Shown: piece after piece, positions 41,922 through 54,543 of the stretch | How the letters are laid out: each line of letters opens with the position of its first letter | Position numbering within the stretch: the first letter of the stretch is position 1 | Assembly (NCBI GenBank): GCA_023055425.1 | Contig: JALGPY010000003.1 | Location: 16,923,001 to 16,987,000 of the forward strand | Source: Linanthus parryae | Taxonomy: Eukaryota; Streptophyta; Magnoliopsida; Ericales; Polemoniaceae | Reading direction: 5' to 3' | Length of the DNA stretch: 64,000 bases | Notes under the pieces: generated by a model | The model's input: the letters and a program-made list of their open reading frames with translations, nothing else | The model's database searches: none | What the model was told of the DNA's origin: nothing | Position numbers and translations under genes: made by a program

Positions 41922-44900
41922 TTAAGCTGCCTTTCCTTGCTGCAAACATTTAAAAAAAAAAAAATCAATGACGAATCAAATAATATATGTATTAATATAG
42001 AATTGAATATGGAATCTGCATTAACTTACTCGTTTCTCTTCCTCAATCTTGGCCTTGATGACTGAGTAGGCTGCAACGCCAGCAATTGCAATGGCAGTTC
42101 CAATGCCAGTTTGTGTCGAGATCTTGTTGCCTGGAAAAGATACCGACTTGTTAGACACTAGTCTTTGGAATACGGAGGTTTAGGCAAACAGAAACCAGCG
42201 GGATGCGACTAAGATATCAACACAATGAGGAATATAGTATTTACCAAAGATGATGATGGAGAAGCCAATCACAAACACACGCTTCAACACATTGCCGACA
42301 GCATGGGTAAGAGGTGCAACCCTCTCAAGGGTGTTGGTCGCCAACTGAAGATCCGAAACACAAGAAATTAGACCATACATCCCTAAGTTAGAATCATGTT
42401 TCGAAATTTCAACTCTCTAATGGAACATGTAATGACTACAACACTTTTAGATGTGTCATTTACTGTGTCACCGATGCATCCCTACTTTACTTTACTTTTT
42501 GAGGGCAAAATTGAGAATGCAACTACTAAACTGGAAGTAGTAGAATTTTTTCCTAAGATCCCGACATCTATGTACTTCAGCTTTGAGTTTTACTGTTCAC
42601 TTGGGAAATTGTGGCTAAATTTCAGTCGTTAGATCTTCCTGGAATAGAGGGCTCAGATCATGCCCGCGGCCACGGGCTACTTAGTCCCAACTAGAAAGAT
42701 GGGACGCTAATTTCGACGGAGGGAGTAAGATAAGTCTTATTCAGTGTATCGTCATTTCTTTGAAGAATAGAGAGAACTTTTTTGCAGGTAAATCAAACAA
42801 ACACTTAATGCTTATTTGAGAAATCCAGATTTTTCAGTTAAACAAATGTTGACACCCCAACAAAATGACCCTACAAACAAAAATGAAAGGCTACCCACAC
42901 CACATGGTGAGCTGGAAAGAAGAAGAAGCCAATATTCCCTAGGGCTATGGCATTGTCGTTATCTTGAAATTGTCGAAGATTTGATTAAAGTCGTTAACAT
43001 TTATATTACGAACAACTTTAATACTGTGGTCTATCATTTTAGAATAACTACAGAAAAGAAATGACGAACCTGGTTGTAGAGGTGATAAAACATTCCAACC
43101 CAGAACAGATCGGACAGGAACTTTGTAAGACCGACTTTAGCAATTGCGTCGCTGAAGCCAAACTTGAGAAGCTGAGGTCCCTCCAACTGTATAATTCGAA
43201 ATTTTCACACAGTTAAGGTTAAGAGAGTTCAATAATCACTAAACCAGTAAGAGAAAGTTCAATAAACTCACAATGATGGCAGGTGGAATACAAACGAAGA
43301 GCGCGATGATGGAAATGTAAGCATACAAGTTAGTGCTGTCCATATCAGTCTGCAAAAGGAAAACTCTGTATTAGAAACACGCAATTAGAGCCAATGAAGA
43401 GCAAAGAAGGAATATTTGAAGTGTTAAAAGAGCATGACCATGGCTTTCTTCGAGTATATGCTCCTGTAAGTGAAGGAAATGTTGGAGATCATAGCACTGA
43501 TGAATCCCAACCAGTTGAAAGACAGCTCAGTCAATGAAGCCATCGAAACACCTACATCCAAATCATTTGAATGTTATTTAATCTAACATCTTGATCACAT
43601 TTTCAAGACAAGTTATGGGTCCTGTTTGGAAAACTAGAGGTAGAGGAATGTCAAAATATTGAGTTTTCGGTCAAACCTCTCCAAATTTCCCAAAAAAACG
43701 GAATTCCGGCAAAGGTCCGGAATTTCGGGGGATTTCCGGATTGTTTAGTATTCCAGATTATTTGGGTGAGAATTCCGGATTGTAAAAAATAAGGAATTTA
43801 AGAAAAGAAATTATCAATAATTTACAATAATCTAACTCGTCCAAACACTCCAGATTAAATGAACTTTTTAGCTCAACCATTCACTTACTTCAGCCCTTCC
43901 AAACAAAACCACGGTGTTTGATTTGTACTTACCAAGAACAACGGGAGCAAGTGAAAGCCATAGAGAGATGGGGATAGACTGCCCGAGTATGAACTGAGAA
44001 GCGGCAGCATTGAAGAAAGGTTCCAGCGCTGATACAAAAATAAACAAACGTCAACACTGGCAAAACTTGTGAAGTACGAAAATAAGAAAAACTATAGGAT
44101 TTTGGTTATTGTAAAAAGATTTCTCAAGTTTGAGTGACCTTTGACGGTGTGGGTGAAGGAAACAGCGACTGCTGCAAATGAAACATTGCTAGTCACGTGG
44201 CCGAGGGCATGACACACCGCGACTGGGATGAGCAGCTTCAGGAGGTTCCCGTCAATGGGCTACACATTCCATCATTCAAATAGCAATAACATATCAGCTT
44301 ATGCGAAAGAAGAAAGGTGCCAAATAAAATGTGGTACCTTTGAGAAATTGAAGCATTCTCATCCAGAAATAAGTAAACTTGAGATCAATCTTGTGAAACT
44401 AGATTAGCATTGTGAGAAACTTGTGGGAACTAATTGCTTATACATCAATGGAAAAACAAGTTTAGTTTTGTGATGGTGATCATAATAAGGTAGTTATTTT
44501 TACGAGATTGGCCAAAAACATGCCCAATGCGCTTAAAGCGACTACTAAAACTTTAAAAAACTCCAGCTCTAGAGCTCCACGGAACATTAATTTTTAAATA
44601 GGCGTGACATACACCGAACTAAAATGTCTCTATTTGACTTGACTCATTACAATTAATTAAATACTTAAAAGAAGTAGATCGTTGTTCTAAATGGCGAAAA
44701 CATTTGTAAATTATCAAAATTAGTTCACAGCATGATCAATGACATCATTAATCACATAGCACTAAGTTATACCCGTACGTGACTGCAAAGCCAATTCCCT
44801 TGATTAGATTACTCTAAATGCCTAGTTAAGTAATTTTCTTTTCTTTTCAGCCTTTTTCTTGTTCGTTCTTTGCAATCAAACCGACTTTTTGTGAAGCCAA

Positions 44901-45869
44901 AAGCCACACCTTTCTTAAGCATGTTCCTTATAAAGCTGAATTACCTAGATCTCATACACATAATTGAATATTTGTTTGAGACATTCTTATTTAAATCATC
45001 AAAATTTTGTTCATAGAATCCACTTACAGCGCGCTTAGGGAGGCCGACCGACCAGCTTGCCAAACAATAGACCACTCCGACCGCCAAATGTATAACCGAA
45101 ACAAAGCTGAAAATCGCAAATATATTATCACTTCTAGAATCAAATCAACAATAAAATAATTCCAATATTAATTTTCAATTCAAATAAACAATTAAATTAA
45201 AAAGCAATTCTTGATCTTCAAGGAACAACAACCACTTACTATGGATAAGGGAAGTAGTTGTACAACTTCTTGTTTATGATGTTGAAGATCACATTCAGAA
45301 AGTACCTGCAAATTAAACAATAATCACCACAAGGACAAACACGTAAATTCTAATCGGTTGTGTACATCACACCGCCGGCGCATTTTAGGGACGTCACGTG
45401 AACGACTAACTCACCACATGAAGAAGAAAAACCCGGTTGTGATTGCCGGGTACTTCTCCAGCAACCCGACCGGAGCGATCTTCCCCTCCCTGCAAACAAT
45501 CGGGTCGGAATAACCGAATAATCCGTCAGTCGGTTACTTAAAACGGGCACGCCATTCGGGTCGGATAAAAAAAAGAGAAAACGGACCTCACCCGGCGGAG
45601 TCGCTCGAAGCGGCGGCGAGGCATGGCCGGAGGCTCTCACGCTTCGTCACCGGAAAATTGATGCCGGCCGGAGAGGAAGAGCTCTCGAGGAGTATCGCCG
45701 GCCGGAGCTGTCTACCCCAAATGAGGTTCCCACCGGAGCCGTCGACGGCGAGGGGACCAATGGGCTTGGCGGAGGGGAAAGATGCGGAGGCCGTCCTCGC
45801 CGGCCGGCGGAGGCGGGGGATGCCGGCGGCGGAAATTGCGGTGGCGCCGGAGAGGACTCTGGACTCCAT
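41922..45869 (-). CDS. TPT: Plastid triose-phosphate/phosphate translocator (413 aa, 12 exons)
   Basis: Coding exons (minus): 45869-45592, 45489-45415, 45305-45240, 45106-45028, 44259-44139, 44028-43933, 43551-43439, 43349-43272, 43186-43070, 42344-42245, 42130-42030, 41939-41922. All introns are GT-AG and the frame totals 1,242 nt. The product matches TPT (Arabidopsis APE2) closely: MESRVL start, a Ser/Arg/Pro-rich transit peptide of about 90 residues, [59 protein letters not shown] and the substrate-binding region [19 protein letters not shown] with its Lys-Arg pair. It sits in the inner chloroplast envelope and exchanges stromal triose phosphate or 3-phosphoglycerate for cytosolic phosphate, the main route of photosynthate export. 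Nothing in the sequence suggests loss of function. The intron at 43552-43932 may hold a MITE (GGGTCCTGTTTGGAAA near 43618). Confidence 0.97.
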
Positions 45870-46515
45870 TGCTGTAGTTCGGACCACTATAGTGGGGTTT
45901 TTTTCTAGAGAGAGAAGATGGGCAAAGAGTCTCCTGCTCAACACAGAGAACTGCTCTTTATTTTGGAGGTGGAGAAGAAGAGGGAGAGGATTGAGTAATC
46001 GTGCGCGGGTGAGGCTATATTGCGCGGGTGAAGCTGTTTTGAGTGGTTGTGACGAACCGTTGATAAAAAATGGTATGGGAGTTTTTTTTTTTTTTTTTGG
46101 AATTATTTGGTATATTGCCGGCAAATTATTCTTATTATTGTTATTATTATTATTATTCATAACATCCTCCGTTTCTTCTCTTTCTCTACATTCTGATTTT
46201 TGTCACTATTTACGGGGTCACTTTGACCCCGTAATTTGGATAGCAAAATGATCTTATATTTTGACAATATTTTCATAGTGTTGTAGAGCAAAAGTTTTTC
46301 TATAACATGATCAAAAGGTGATCAAAAATTGTATCGTTTTGGTTTCCAAATCATCCGGGCAAAGTGACCATGATACGAGTCAAAAAGTCAAAGCGTAGAG
46401 AAGGAAAATAAAAAATAAAGTATTATTATTTGAAAGTTAATAATATTATAAATTTAATTTCCAAACTCCCTCTGTTTCCTCAAGAATAGATACGAGAGAA
46501 CAATAAATAATTATA

Positions 46516-48331
46516 GGGTAAAAGACAAAAACCACCCCTTGAGTATGGGTGATATACAAAAACACCCCTCGTGTTTGGGGATATACAGAAACCGCCCCTG
46601 TCAGAGTTAAGACATAACGGTGCACTAACGGAGGACGGAAAAGTCAAAAATACCCTTGAGATTTAAAGAAATTACCTCACTATAAAACTATTTCCTACCT
46701 TCCATCCGCATTTTCTAACCCTAGCACCAAACGTTATCTCTACCTCTCTCTCTTCCCCCTCTTCAATCCTTTGCAACACCCGAACCCAGACGGTACCTCA
46801 CTGTCTCTCTCTCTCGACATAACCCAACTGCTTTTTCGAATTCCTCTCAGAACCACAAACGAGATGCAGCATCACCGCTGCTACCTCTCTCTCCTTCACC
46901 AACCACCACTGCTACCTCTCTCTCCTTCACCAACCATCGTTGCTCCATCTCTCTCCTTCACCAACGACCCAATTGCTCAGATCCGGCGTTGGTGGTGTCT
47001 CCCCTTCGATTTGGGTGTTGCGGCTTGGATGGTGTCTCTTCCGATCGGATCTGGGTCGCTATGAGAACGAAGGCAGAGGGAGCTTTAGTTTCGCAGGGAC
47101 TGGTGATGGCTGGTAGCAGGTCTGTTTGCAGGCTTGGGGAAATGAGTTGATTGAGGTTATGGTCGAGGGGAATGGTGTCTGATTCCACACTTTTTTTCAA
47201 TTGTGGGCTTTGCGATCTTCAATCGCCTGCCTTTCTTCAAGCTTCCTCACCATCACCACCACCACTCCAATCCAATATCGGAAGACTAATTCAATTAGCC
47301 ATTGATACTGAAATCTGAGTTCCGATTACAACAAATCCGTCTGAGGAGGCTGCCATGTGACCGGCAACGGAGAAAGAAATCGAATTTCCGGTAAGCTCTC
47401 GCACAGACAAAAGTCCAATTCTGTAAAATTCTGCTCTCAAATTTTCTCCGCCCTTTTACAATCTTCTTCTAAGTGATGATCCTCATTCTTCTACTGCAGA
47501 GTTATAAATATAGGGCAAATCTTCAAGTCTGGACTATTCTTCTTCTCCAGATTAGATCTCAAGTGTGAGATGCTTATTCTCAAGGTTCTTACCCAATTCT
47601 TTAATGACTTTTGTGCGAGTGAGGACACATGGACTAGTTGAAGGCGGTTAGATTGTGATTGATTCGGAGCTGGTGGTTTCGATATAAGTTCAGACGAAGA
47701 GAGAGAAAATCAATGGAGTCGCAGATAAGAGTCGTGAAGGTGGCGATTTTGATAATTTAGATTGATTATCAGAGCTTCTTGAGGTGGAGGTGAAGGAGAA
47801 AGATAAAGATTCCGACTACTCTGATGATGTTGTGGTAGTGGGTGAGGTTTTGTTGAAAAACCATAAGCAGCAGAGAGAGAATAAGCCAAAGCCCTTGAGG
47901 AAAGACATGGATGGTGATGGGTGTTGCTGGTGGTGGTGTTCGAAGTGCTATGGTGGTAACAAAACAAAATCATCCTCTCTCTCTATCTCTATGAAATGGT
48001 GGATACGAGTTTTCTTCGAATTGGAGAAGTCTGGGTGTGGGTGTTGTTGGTGGGGATGTGGTGGTGGTGGGGATGTGGTGGTCAAGAACACCAAGAACAT
48101 AAACAAAATAAAATAAAAATAAAAAATACAAATAGGGGCAAAATTGTCATAAAATCGACAGATTGCACCCTTATACTTACTGATAGTAACAGAAGGGTGT
48201 TTTTCGTCTAACGTCCATTCACTGACAGGGGTGATTTTTGTCTCGACGAGGGTAGTTTTTGTATATCCCCAAACACGAGGGGTGTTTTTGTATATCACCC
48301 ATACTCGAGGGGTGATTTTTGTCTTTTACCC
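46516..48331. mobile_element. Mutator-like element with long TIRs, possible Pack-MULE
   Basis: The element starts GGGTAAAAGACAAAAA and ends with its inverse. The inverted repeats run roughly 100 bp with few mismatches. It is flanked by an exact 9-bp duplication ATAATTATA (46507-46515 and 48332-48340), the Mutator signature. The 1.6-kb interior is less AT-rich than the flanks. It contains coding-like text (for example SDYSDDVVVVGEVLLKN on the plus strand near 47812) and splice-like signals but no transposase, as expected if host gene pieces were captured. The source gene was not recognised. Confidence 0.88.
46877..46970. repeat. Three tandem units of about 31 bp inside the Mutator element
   Basis: Units built on CTCTCTCCTTCACCAAC with small differences repeat three times. 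In one frame they would encode a repeated Leu/Ser/Pro-rich peptide. Confidence 0.8.
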
Positions 48332-48340
48332 ATAATTATA

Positions 48341-50573
48341 TCCTGAAAATAATAAATTTTATTAATAAAAATAATTTAAATGAAAAAATGTAATTATTTT
48401 CGCATATAGCAAACAATTCTATTGTGGAGATAAAGTTGACTTGTATCGATCTTGATATTCTTTGGAGATGATGAATAAGCATTTCTTTATGACGTAGGAC
48501 TTCGTAGCGGTTGTCGTTCGAGTGCGCACGGGGTAAATTCTTGCTCTAGTGCATTAACTTGTAAATCATATTAGAGAGGTAATTAGTTGGATAAAAATCA
48601 TTGCTGACAAACTCTCAGTAAGGAGATTGATAGACAACCTTTAAATTACCAAACTTTTGAACTCAAGAGCTCGAAATAAACATCTAACAATTTAATAATG
48701 TAAACTCGACCAAATCAACTGCACTTCGATGTATGATTAAGCATTTTTAATACTTTTTTTTAAAAGATGTACTATCTGAAAAGAGTCTATCTGATAACGA
48801 GTATAGAAGAGAGTTGAAAGACGAAAAACATTAGACAAGTTGGTTGCAAAAATTAGGATAGGGAAAGTGTAACATGTCCCAAATAGTGCTGTTTTTTAGG
48901 GTGTCCCAAATATTGTTTTTGGCACAAACAAACAAATAAAGTTTGTTTATGTTTGCTAAAAATGTTTGCTTGGCATAGTAATAAGATGACCAAGGTTCTT
49001 GTGAAGAGAGGTGTTGGGGGTGGGGGATACTCATATGGGGACGGAGAGGGTGATGTGGGGTGTGGTTTATCTTATCTAGATGGAGTTGTGAGGCTAGCAA
49101 GGAAGATCCTGTCATGTCCAATCCTCATTCTATGCCCATGATTTTCTCTATGCCCCTCCTTATCACTTCGTCCTTCATATTTCATGTGATGGTGCTATAT
49201 ATTTGCTGGTTACCATTATTATTTGATGCTGCCTCAATGTAAAACAGACTACTTTTCTTGTTGGAAATATCAAGTCATACGAATAGACTACTCTATATTT
49301 CAACGCAGGATCATGTTACATGTCAATAATTTTGAATAATGTGAATTTTAAGAAAATATGTCTTTTTCAGAAAAAGAGATAATCGGGAGGCCGGATAACT
49401 TGCACTAGCCTCTTATAATTTATAGTATTTTGACATTTTGAAACTAAGATTATTAAGGGAGAACACACGTACTTATTAAACATTTTGTTTATCCTAATCA
49501 CGGCAAGATACGGACAAATAAGACGTCCTCTTCCCCATGCTATCTTGAAATTACAAATGGTAGGTTTAGTGGGTGAAACTTACGATTTAAGGGTCTGTAC
49601 CCCTTAAATCTCAACTTCGAATGCCAGTTGTTTTTGGAACTACGGAGGATTTACATAACTATATAAACTAGATATACCCCAGAATCTGTAAATTTGTCAA
49701 AGTGCGCAACGACGACACATTTAACAGAAGTTCCCTAAGAACAAATTGTGATCTTGAAATAAATTGTAGCATTTGAAAGAAAGCCAAGAATGCAACAACA
49801 TAACATTTTGGGTCATTTTCAGGCCTGTCCCAAGCAATTGCAAATTTTGGGTTTGGACTTTTGATTGATATTGTGGCCCAACACATAAGCAAACCCAACA
49901 TGGCATAGAAGGCACATTAAAAAGGGAAATCTTCATTCAACAATTGTACTCGTGTACTGTTTTTATTTCAGTACAGGATTTTACGTGTTGTGAGTTTGAT
50001 TTTTTATTAGTTGCAGGCAAGGTAATGCCGCCCAACATCCAAGTATATTCCAAAAGAATCAATTGATTGTAATGTAAAATGTTACCCTATCGTCAAGGTG
50101 TAAGTGTTGTAACACTTCACGTAACTAACTGTATATACATTTACAATAATATATACTATGTTTAAAAATGATTTTGTCAATCCCGCAACCAACAGAAATG
50201 CAGTAATTGCCCTAAAGAAAATATATATATAGTAGCGTGACGCGTGAGTTTCGTATATGAAATTATGTACTGAAAAAGGAATCTCTAACTTATAGGCATA
50301 TGACCCATAATTTTCATATACGACTTATACGATGGCCTAGTATTGCAAGAAAATAAAAATACAATGGCCTACACACTTCACAAATATTACAGTATCATTA
50401 GTCTCTTTAGGCACGAGTAATGTCCAAGTACATATCAACAAAACAACACTTCTGTGAGTTGTACACATGAACGTAACGTCTTTCAGAAAGTTCAATTGAA
50501 GGATCAACAACTCCACAAATCAATCAGAAAACAAGAATGAAAACAATTACAAGAAGCATCATTGCTCATGATC
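48341..50573. other. Intergenic, no gene recognised
   Basis: AT-rich DNA with only short chance frames. It probably ends with the 3' UTR of the DMP gene on the minus strand. No delimited transposon seen. Confidence 0.55.
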
Positions 50574-51224
50574 TCAGTTAGCAGTAAGTGGAAAACCAAT
50601 TCCATGGCGTCTGGTAGGGAATGCAACAAACAGCATGCTCCCAATAACTCCAATTCCAACCGGCAAAGCCGTCAGAACCTCCCTCGCCTCATCGGACGGC
50701 GTCGGATAGAAGCAAGAAACAACGTTGTCATCAAACAAAGCAATAGCACCAAAAACCAAAATTGACATCAACCCATGAAAGAAATCAATCAACCTCAGCT
50801 TATACTTTGCAGCATCCTCAGCTGGCAAACTACTATCATACCCATCAATCACCCACAAGCCGCGAAAAGTCGCGAAACCGTAACAAACAGCTCCATTTTT
50901 GTCCTTGAAGCTGTCTGTGAAGCTCAACAAGAAGCAGGACACGCCGCAGACGGCGACGAGCGCGGCGGTCATGAAGCGGGTGACCGGATCGCAGTCCCCG
51001 CCGTTTGAGAAAATGGGTGAGAGAAGCTGAAAAGCCAGGACAGTGCCAGTGGGCAATAAGTTGGCTAAATGGGCTGTGCTTTGGAAAGTCTGGCTTATGG
51101 CTTTTTGGATGAGGCTTTTTTCTTCTGCTTCTGGTAAGGACTTGTTGTTGTTGTTGTTGTTGTCCAAGAGAGGGGCTTCTTGGTCATCATCTGAACTGTG
51201 GTGGTTCTCTTCCTTGATCTCCAT
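50574..51224 (-). CDS. DMP: DMP-family membrane protein (DUF679), 216 aa
   Basis: This is a single-exon gene, as usual for the family. ATG 51224 opens MEIKEENHHSSDDDQEAPLL, an acidic N-terminal tail with a poly-Asn run. The DUF679 core follows: QTFQSTAHLANLLPTGTVLA, FQLLSPIFSNGGDC, a conserved CGVSCFLLSFTDSFKD block, YGFATFRGLWVIDG, LRLIDFFHGLMSILVFGAIAL and LPVGIGVIGSMLFVAFPTRR before the typical HGIGFPL ending. Four transmembrane segments are evident. DMP proteins sit in tonoplast, ER or plasma membrane and have been linked to membrane remodelling, senescence and, for the DMP8/9 branch, gamete fusion. The long N-tail and the EEKSLIQKAISQTF motif suggest the DMP4/DMP7-like branch rather than DMP8/9; that assignment is tentative. 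Confidence 0.93.
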   Translation of the reverse strand: MEIKEENHHSSDDDQEAPLLDNNNNNNKSLPEAEEKSLIQKAISQTFQSTAHLANLLPTGTVLAFQLLSPIFSNGGDCDPVTRFMTAALVAVCGVSCFLLSFTDSFKDKNGAVCYGFATFRGLWVIDGYDSSLPAEDAAKYKLRLIDFFHGLMSILVFGAIALFDDNVVSCFYPTPSDEAREVLTALPVGIGVIGSMLFVAFPTRRHGIGFPLTAN

Positions 51225-51284
51225 GGATTGGTGTTGGGTGTTTTTGGTGGATTTGGTTATTGGAGGGTTGTGTTTTATGGGGGG

Positions 51285-51294
51285 TTTTATAAAA
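51285..51294 (-). promoter_or_regulatory. TATA box of the DMP gene
   Basis: TTTTATAAAA lies 61 bp upstream of the ATG at 51224, at the distance expected for a plant core promoter with a short leader. Confidence 0.6.
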
Positions 51295-51399
51295 AAAGGT
51301 TGTGTATGGGGATGAGTTTGAGTGGAATTGAAGTGATGAGGGCAAGGTTGGCAAAATTGGTGACTTGCAAGAAACTGGAAACTGAAGGATGAAGATGAA

Positions 51400-52636
51400 G
51401 CATTTTTCTTTTCCCTCCAGGATTACAGGCGGGGATTCGTTAAAAGTTAGTTAAAATTAGGAACTGCCTAAATGGAAACTTTAACGTATGAATCGCGGTT
51501 TGGAACAATTTACGAAAAAATAATCCTTAAACTTTGGATTTAATACTTTAAAGTCTAGTCACGTGTGTGATGGACTCATGAAAAGACTCAAAAATACCAC
51601 TTGGACGCTCTCGGGTCGAATACAAAGGGAATAATGGTGTATATCGTAAACATTGTGCATGAAATTCTGTACTGAAAATCTAATCTATGCAGCGTTAGCA
51701 GTAAGTATTATTAACTCTGTGCCTGAAATTTTGTTTTGAAAAAAGAATCCCAAACTTTTAGCTAGTGAAGTTTAACAACATGTATGTTGGACTCATGAAA
51801 GACTAGGGAAAGCCACTTAAGACGCTCTATCCTCGAATACAAATGGATAAAAGGTACATTATGCGGGTATCCTATGATGACACGAGGTTAATGCAGAGTT
51901 AGCAGTAAGTATTCGTTCGGGAGTAACTCTTAGAATATATTAGTCATATATTTAGTACATTTTGAAGTAACATTTAGGTATGGTTTTGATTTTGTTTTGT
52001 ATTGTATTCATAAGCACTTGCTTAGGGGCAAGGGTTGCTTGCTGATTTAGAATTTGAAGTAGTATACCTTATCATTATTAGAAGATCATGCTTTAAGACA
52101 ACTTCCTAGTTTATTGCCTTATTCTTGGTTTGTTTCCATTAGCTTGACCTTTCTATAAGCTTTTCTTGGAAACAAAAGATAAAATAAAAATAAAAGTGAT
52201 GTGCCCATATTCCCTCAAATACTTGTTCTTATAGAAGAGAAAAAAATCAAAACAAAATATTTTTATTTGTAAGACAGACTTGAACGTAACTTCATTTATT
52301 AATTCACCATAACTATCCGTACACACAACAATACGATACCGGCACAAGTTGATGACTCTAGATCATCAAGGGTATGATTTTAGACTCGAGAGGTTATTTG
52401 GTAATTTATGATTAGTCAAGTAGGGTTTTCAATCCAAATTTTTGGAGAAGCAACATAATACTTCCTCGTCCATTTATAAGTCTTACTTTCCGTATTCCAG
52501 GTGTCATATAATGATGTCTTATTCGAGATGTCCCATAATGATGTACCTTAAAAATGCCGAATCAAAAGTTCTAAACATTTGGGAATTTACTTTGTATGTA
52601 AAATTCAATTTAAGTGACCGTCGACTATATGATTCG
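51400..52636. other. Intergenic, no gene recognised
   Basis: Contains two diverged copies of a phrase around 51560-51610 and 51775-51840 (GTTGGACTCATGAAA-type, then CACTT..GACGCTCT..TCGAATACAAA), so a local duplication of about 215 bp spacing is likely. No coding exon seen. Confidence 0.45.
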
Positions 52637-52637
52637 C

Positions 52638-52638
52638 T

Positions 52639-52689
<51 letters not shown>
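52638..52689. repeat. Compound (TC)n(TA)n microsatellite
   Basis: About 13 TC units run directly into about 13 TA units. Confidence 0.95.
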
Positions 52690-54039
52690 GCGACAGGGGA
52701 GTGTTAGTGAAGTGGTAGACCATTTTGGACCTCGGATTATAGTCTCGATAGGTCAAAATTATGCACAACAATTAACAAACTCATTTTAAAATCTACAAGT
52801 TTAACCACTAACATCTGGTTAATGTATACTTGGATTTAAACAAAGATCCCGGAGGATAGGACCGTCAGAGGTGATCTGCCAAGCAGCATTAGTAACTTTG
52901 GAACCCCAAAACACCAAAAGAACAGCAGGTCACAGAACTTCATTGAGAGACCCACACAAGAGAGATAGGCCCAAACACAACACACGCAGACACAAAACCC
53001 AGACCACACAAATCAATAACAGCCCATATAGAGCCAAAAACTAGCCCAAAGCAGCCCAATGAAACCTTAGAGCAGCCGATGCCATCCTCCAACGCTGAGA
53101 ACACGGCGGCTACTAGGGCTGTCATGAGGCGGCGAAGATGACCGAAAGACAACAAACCTACACCGCTGAGAACTTGCGTCTCGTCGATTTTGTCAAGGTG
53201 CACGTAAGCTCGCTCGGACACCACGGTTTTCTAAAAAAAATAAAAAATCATGCACTCTTTTTAGCTAGACCAAAAAATCTCATTGTAAGTGCATGTTTTG
53301 GTATCATTGATTTTAATCTAATTTAGATTATAATCTTTCTTTTAAATAATTTAGTTTGTTATGACAAAAAATTTTAAGCTGACAATCTGGATTAAATAGT
53401 CTCATTGCAATGGTTGAATCTTTAAAATTTATGCAGCTAAAAATCTGAAAAAATAATTTCAATGTGTTTTTTTTACATTAACATGATTATAGTCATTTAT
53501 GAGTAGGTGGATTCAAGTAATTGACAATCAATCTCTTTACATTTTGTTAAATGGGTCAAATTAATAATCTACAATTTAAGATCATACCAAACGGAGTTTG
53601 ATTTCTAATTTAGCTGGATTTTCAGCCGATTTTTCAGGTTTCAGCTGGTACCAAACAAGCCTAACTCTAGGTCAATCAAACATCTGATTGCCTAACAAAC
53701 ATTTTACCCTATGTCATGTTATTTTAATCTTAATCAATATTAAGTTGTGTTATCAATCATAATATCACCTTCTACGTTATGCCTAGTTGCCTACGCTTTA
53801 CATCTGGTTGCGATTTTTTTGCTCGCATCTGCAGATATCATATTTGTATGAATATTTTTGTTTCCTAACCACTCATATGTTTCAATATTTTACCCCTATT
53901 TCATTTCCGGTTCTCTCGACATTGTTGTCAACTTTCCGTTTTGTAGTTCATACAATGTTGAGTTTCTCTAATTTGTACTCAAGAAGTAAGAGTGTCATCA
54001 TCAAGCATTGAAAAAGTTGGGTATTAAGCTAAAAAAAAG
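52690..54039. other. Intergenic, no gene recognised
   Basis: A patch at 52700-52790 has a weak tRNA A-box-like string (TAGTGAAGTGG). A GC-richer patch at 52880-53220 gives a 94-codon minus-strand frame rich in Val, Leu and Gly that I cannot assign. The rest is AT-rich. Confidence 0.4.
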
Positions 54040-54132
54040 ACTAAATTTATGAAACAAAGGCAGTATATTTTTCCTTCATTGTTGAAGGAATATATCCGTC
54101 TGAAATGATATAACATTTGAACTGGATTGAGG
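54040..54132 (+). repeat. 93-bp direct repeat, copy 1
   Basis: Starts ACTAAATTTATGAAACAAAG. It matches 54451-54543 with three differences in 93 bp by eye. Confidence 0.93.
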
Positions 54133-54450
54133 GTGCGTTCTCTTGTCAAGAAAGTGAAAGAAAAAAGAAAATAAAAATCGTTGTAATTTTCTGCAGGTGT
54201 GTTCTGTTGTTGCAGAAACATTGTGAGACTCACTATTTTTTTCTGCATAAACCATTTTTCTTCAAATCGCGTCCTAAAAAACACAAGACTTTGTTGAAAA
54301 GTAGTATTGCTACTCACTCTCCCACCGACTTCCTTAGGAAATGAACACACATGTGAAACTATTTTTTTTCCATTATTTTGTTGTCTCCAAACATTCATAA
54401 GAATCATTTTGTCGCATATTTTTCCTGACAAACAAACATAGCCTAAAATT

Positions 54451-54543
54451 ACTAAATTTATGAAACAAAGGCAGTATATTTTTCCTTCATCGTGGAAGGA
54501 ATATATCCGTCTGAGATGATATAACATTTGAACTGGATTGAGG
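54451..54543 (+). repeat. 93-bp direct repeat, copy 2
   Basis: Partner of 54040-54132. The 318 bp between the copies resembles a segment near 5740-5870, so a dispersed element may have duplicated its surroundings or be flanked by short repeats. Confidence 0.93.

Noticed and set aside
42655..42695. Hairpin-like GCCCGCGGCCACGGGC followed by CTAG as a Helitron end
   Set aside because: The hairpin is imperfect, the spacer is long and CTAG is followed by A rather than T.
41391..42727. Stowaway-like ends ACTCCTTCC and GGAGGGAGTA read as one element
   Set aside because: The span would include TPT exons 10-12, so the two ends must belong to separate remnants.
45588..46160. 190-codon minus frame starting upstream of TPT
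   Set aside because: The upstream part translates ATT repeats and a T run of the leader; the true start is ATG 45869 with a normal transit peptide.
47948..48298. Frames in the right part of the Mutator element
   Set aside because: They overlap the terminal inverted repeat and low-complexity GGT/TGG sequence; no recognisable protein.
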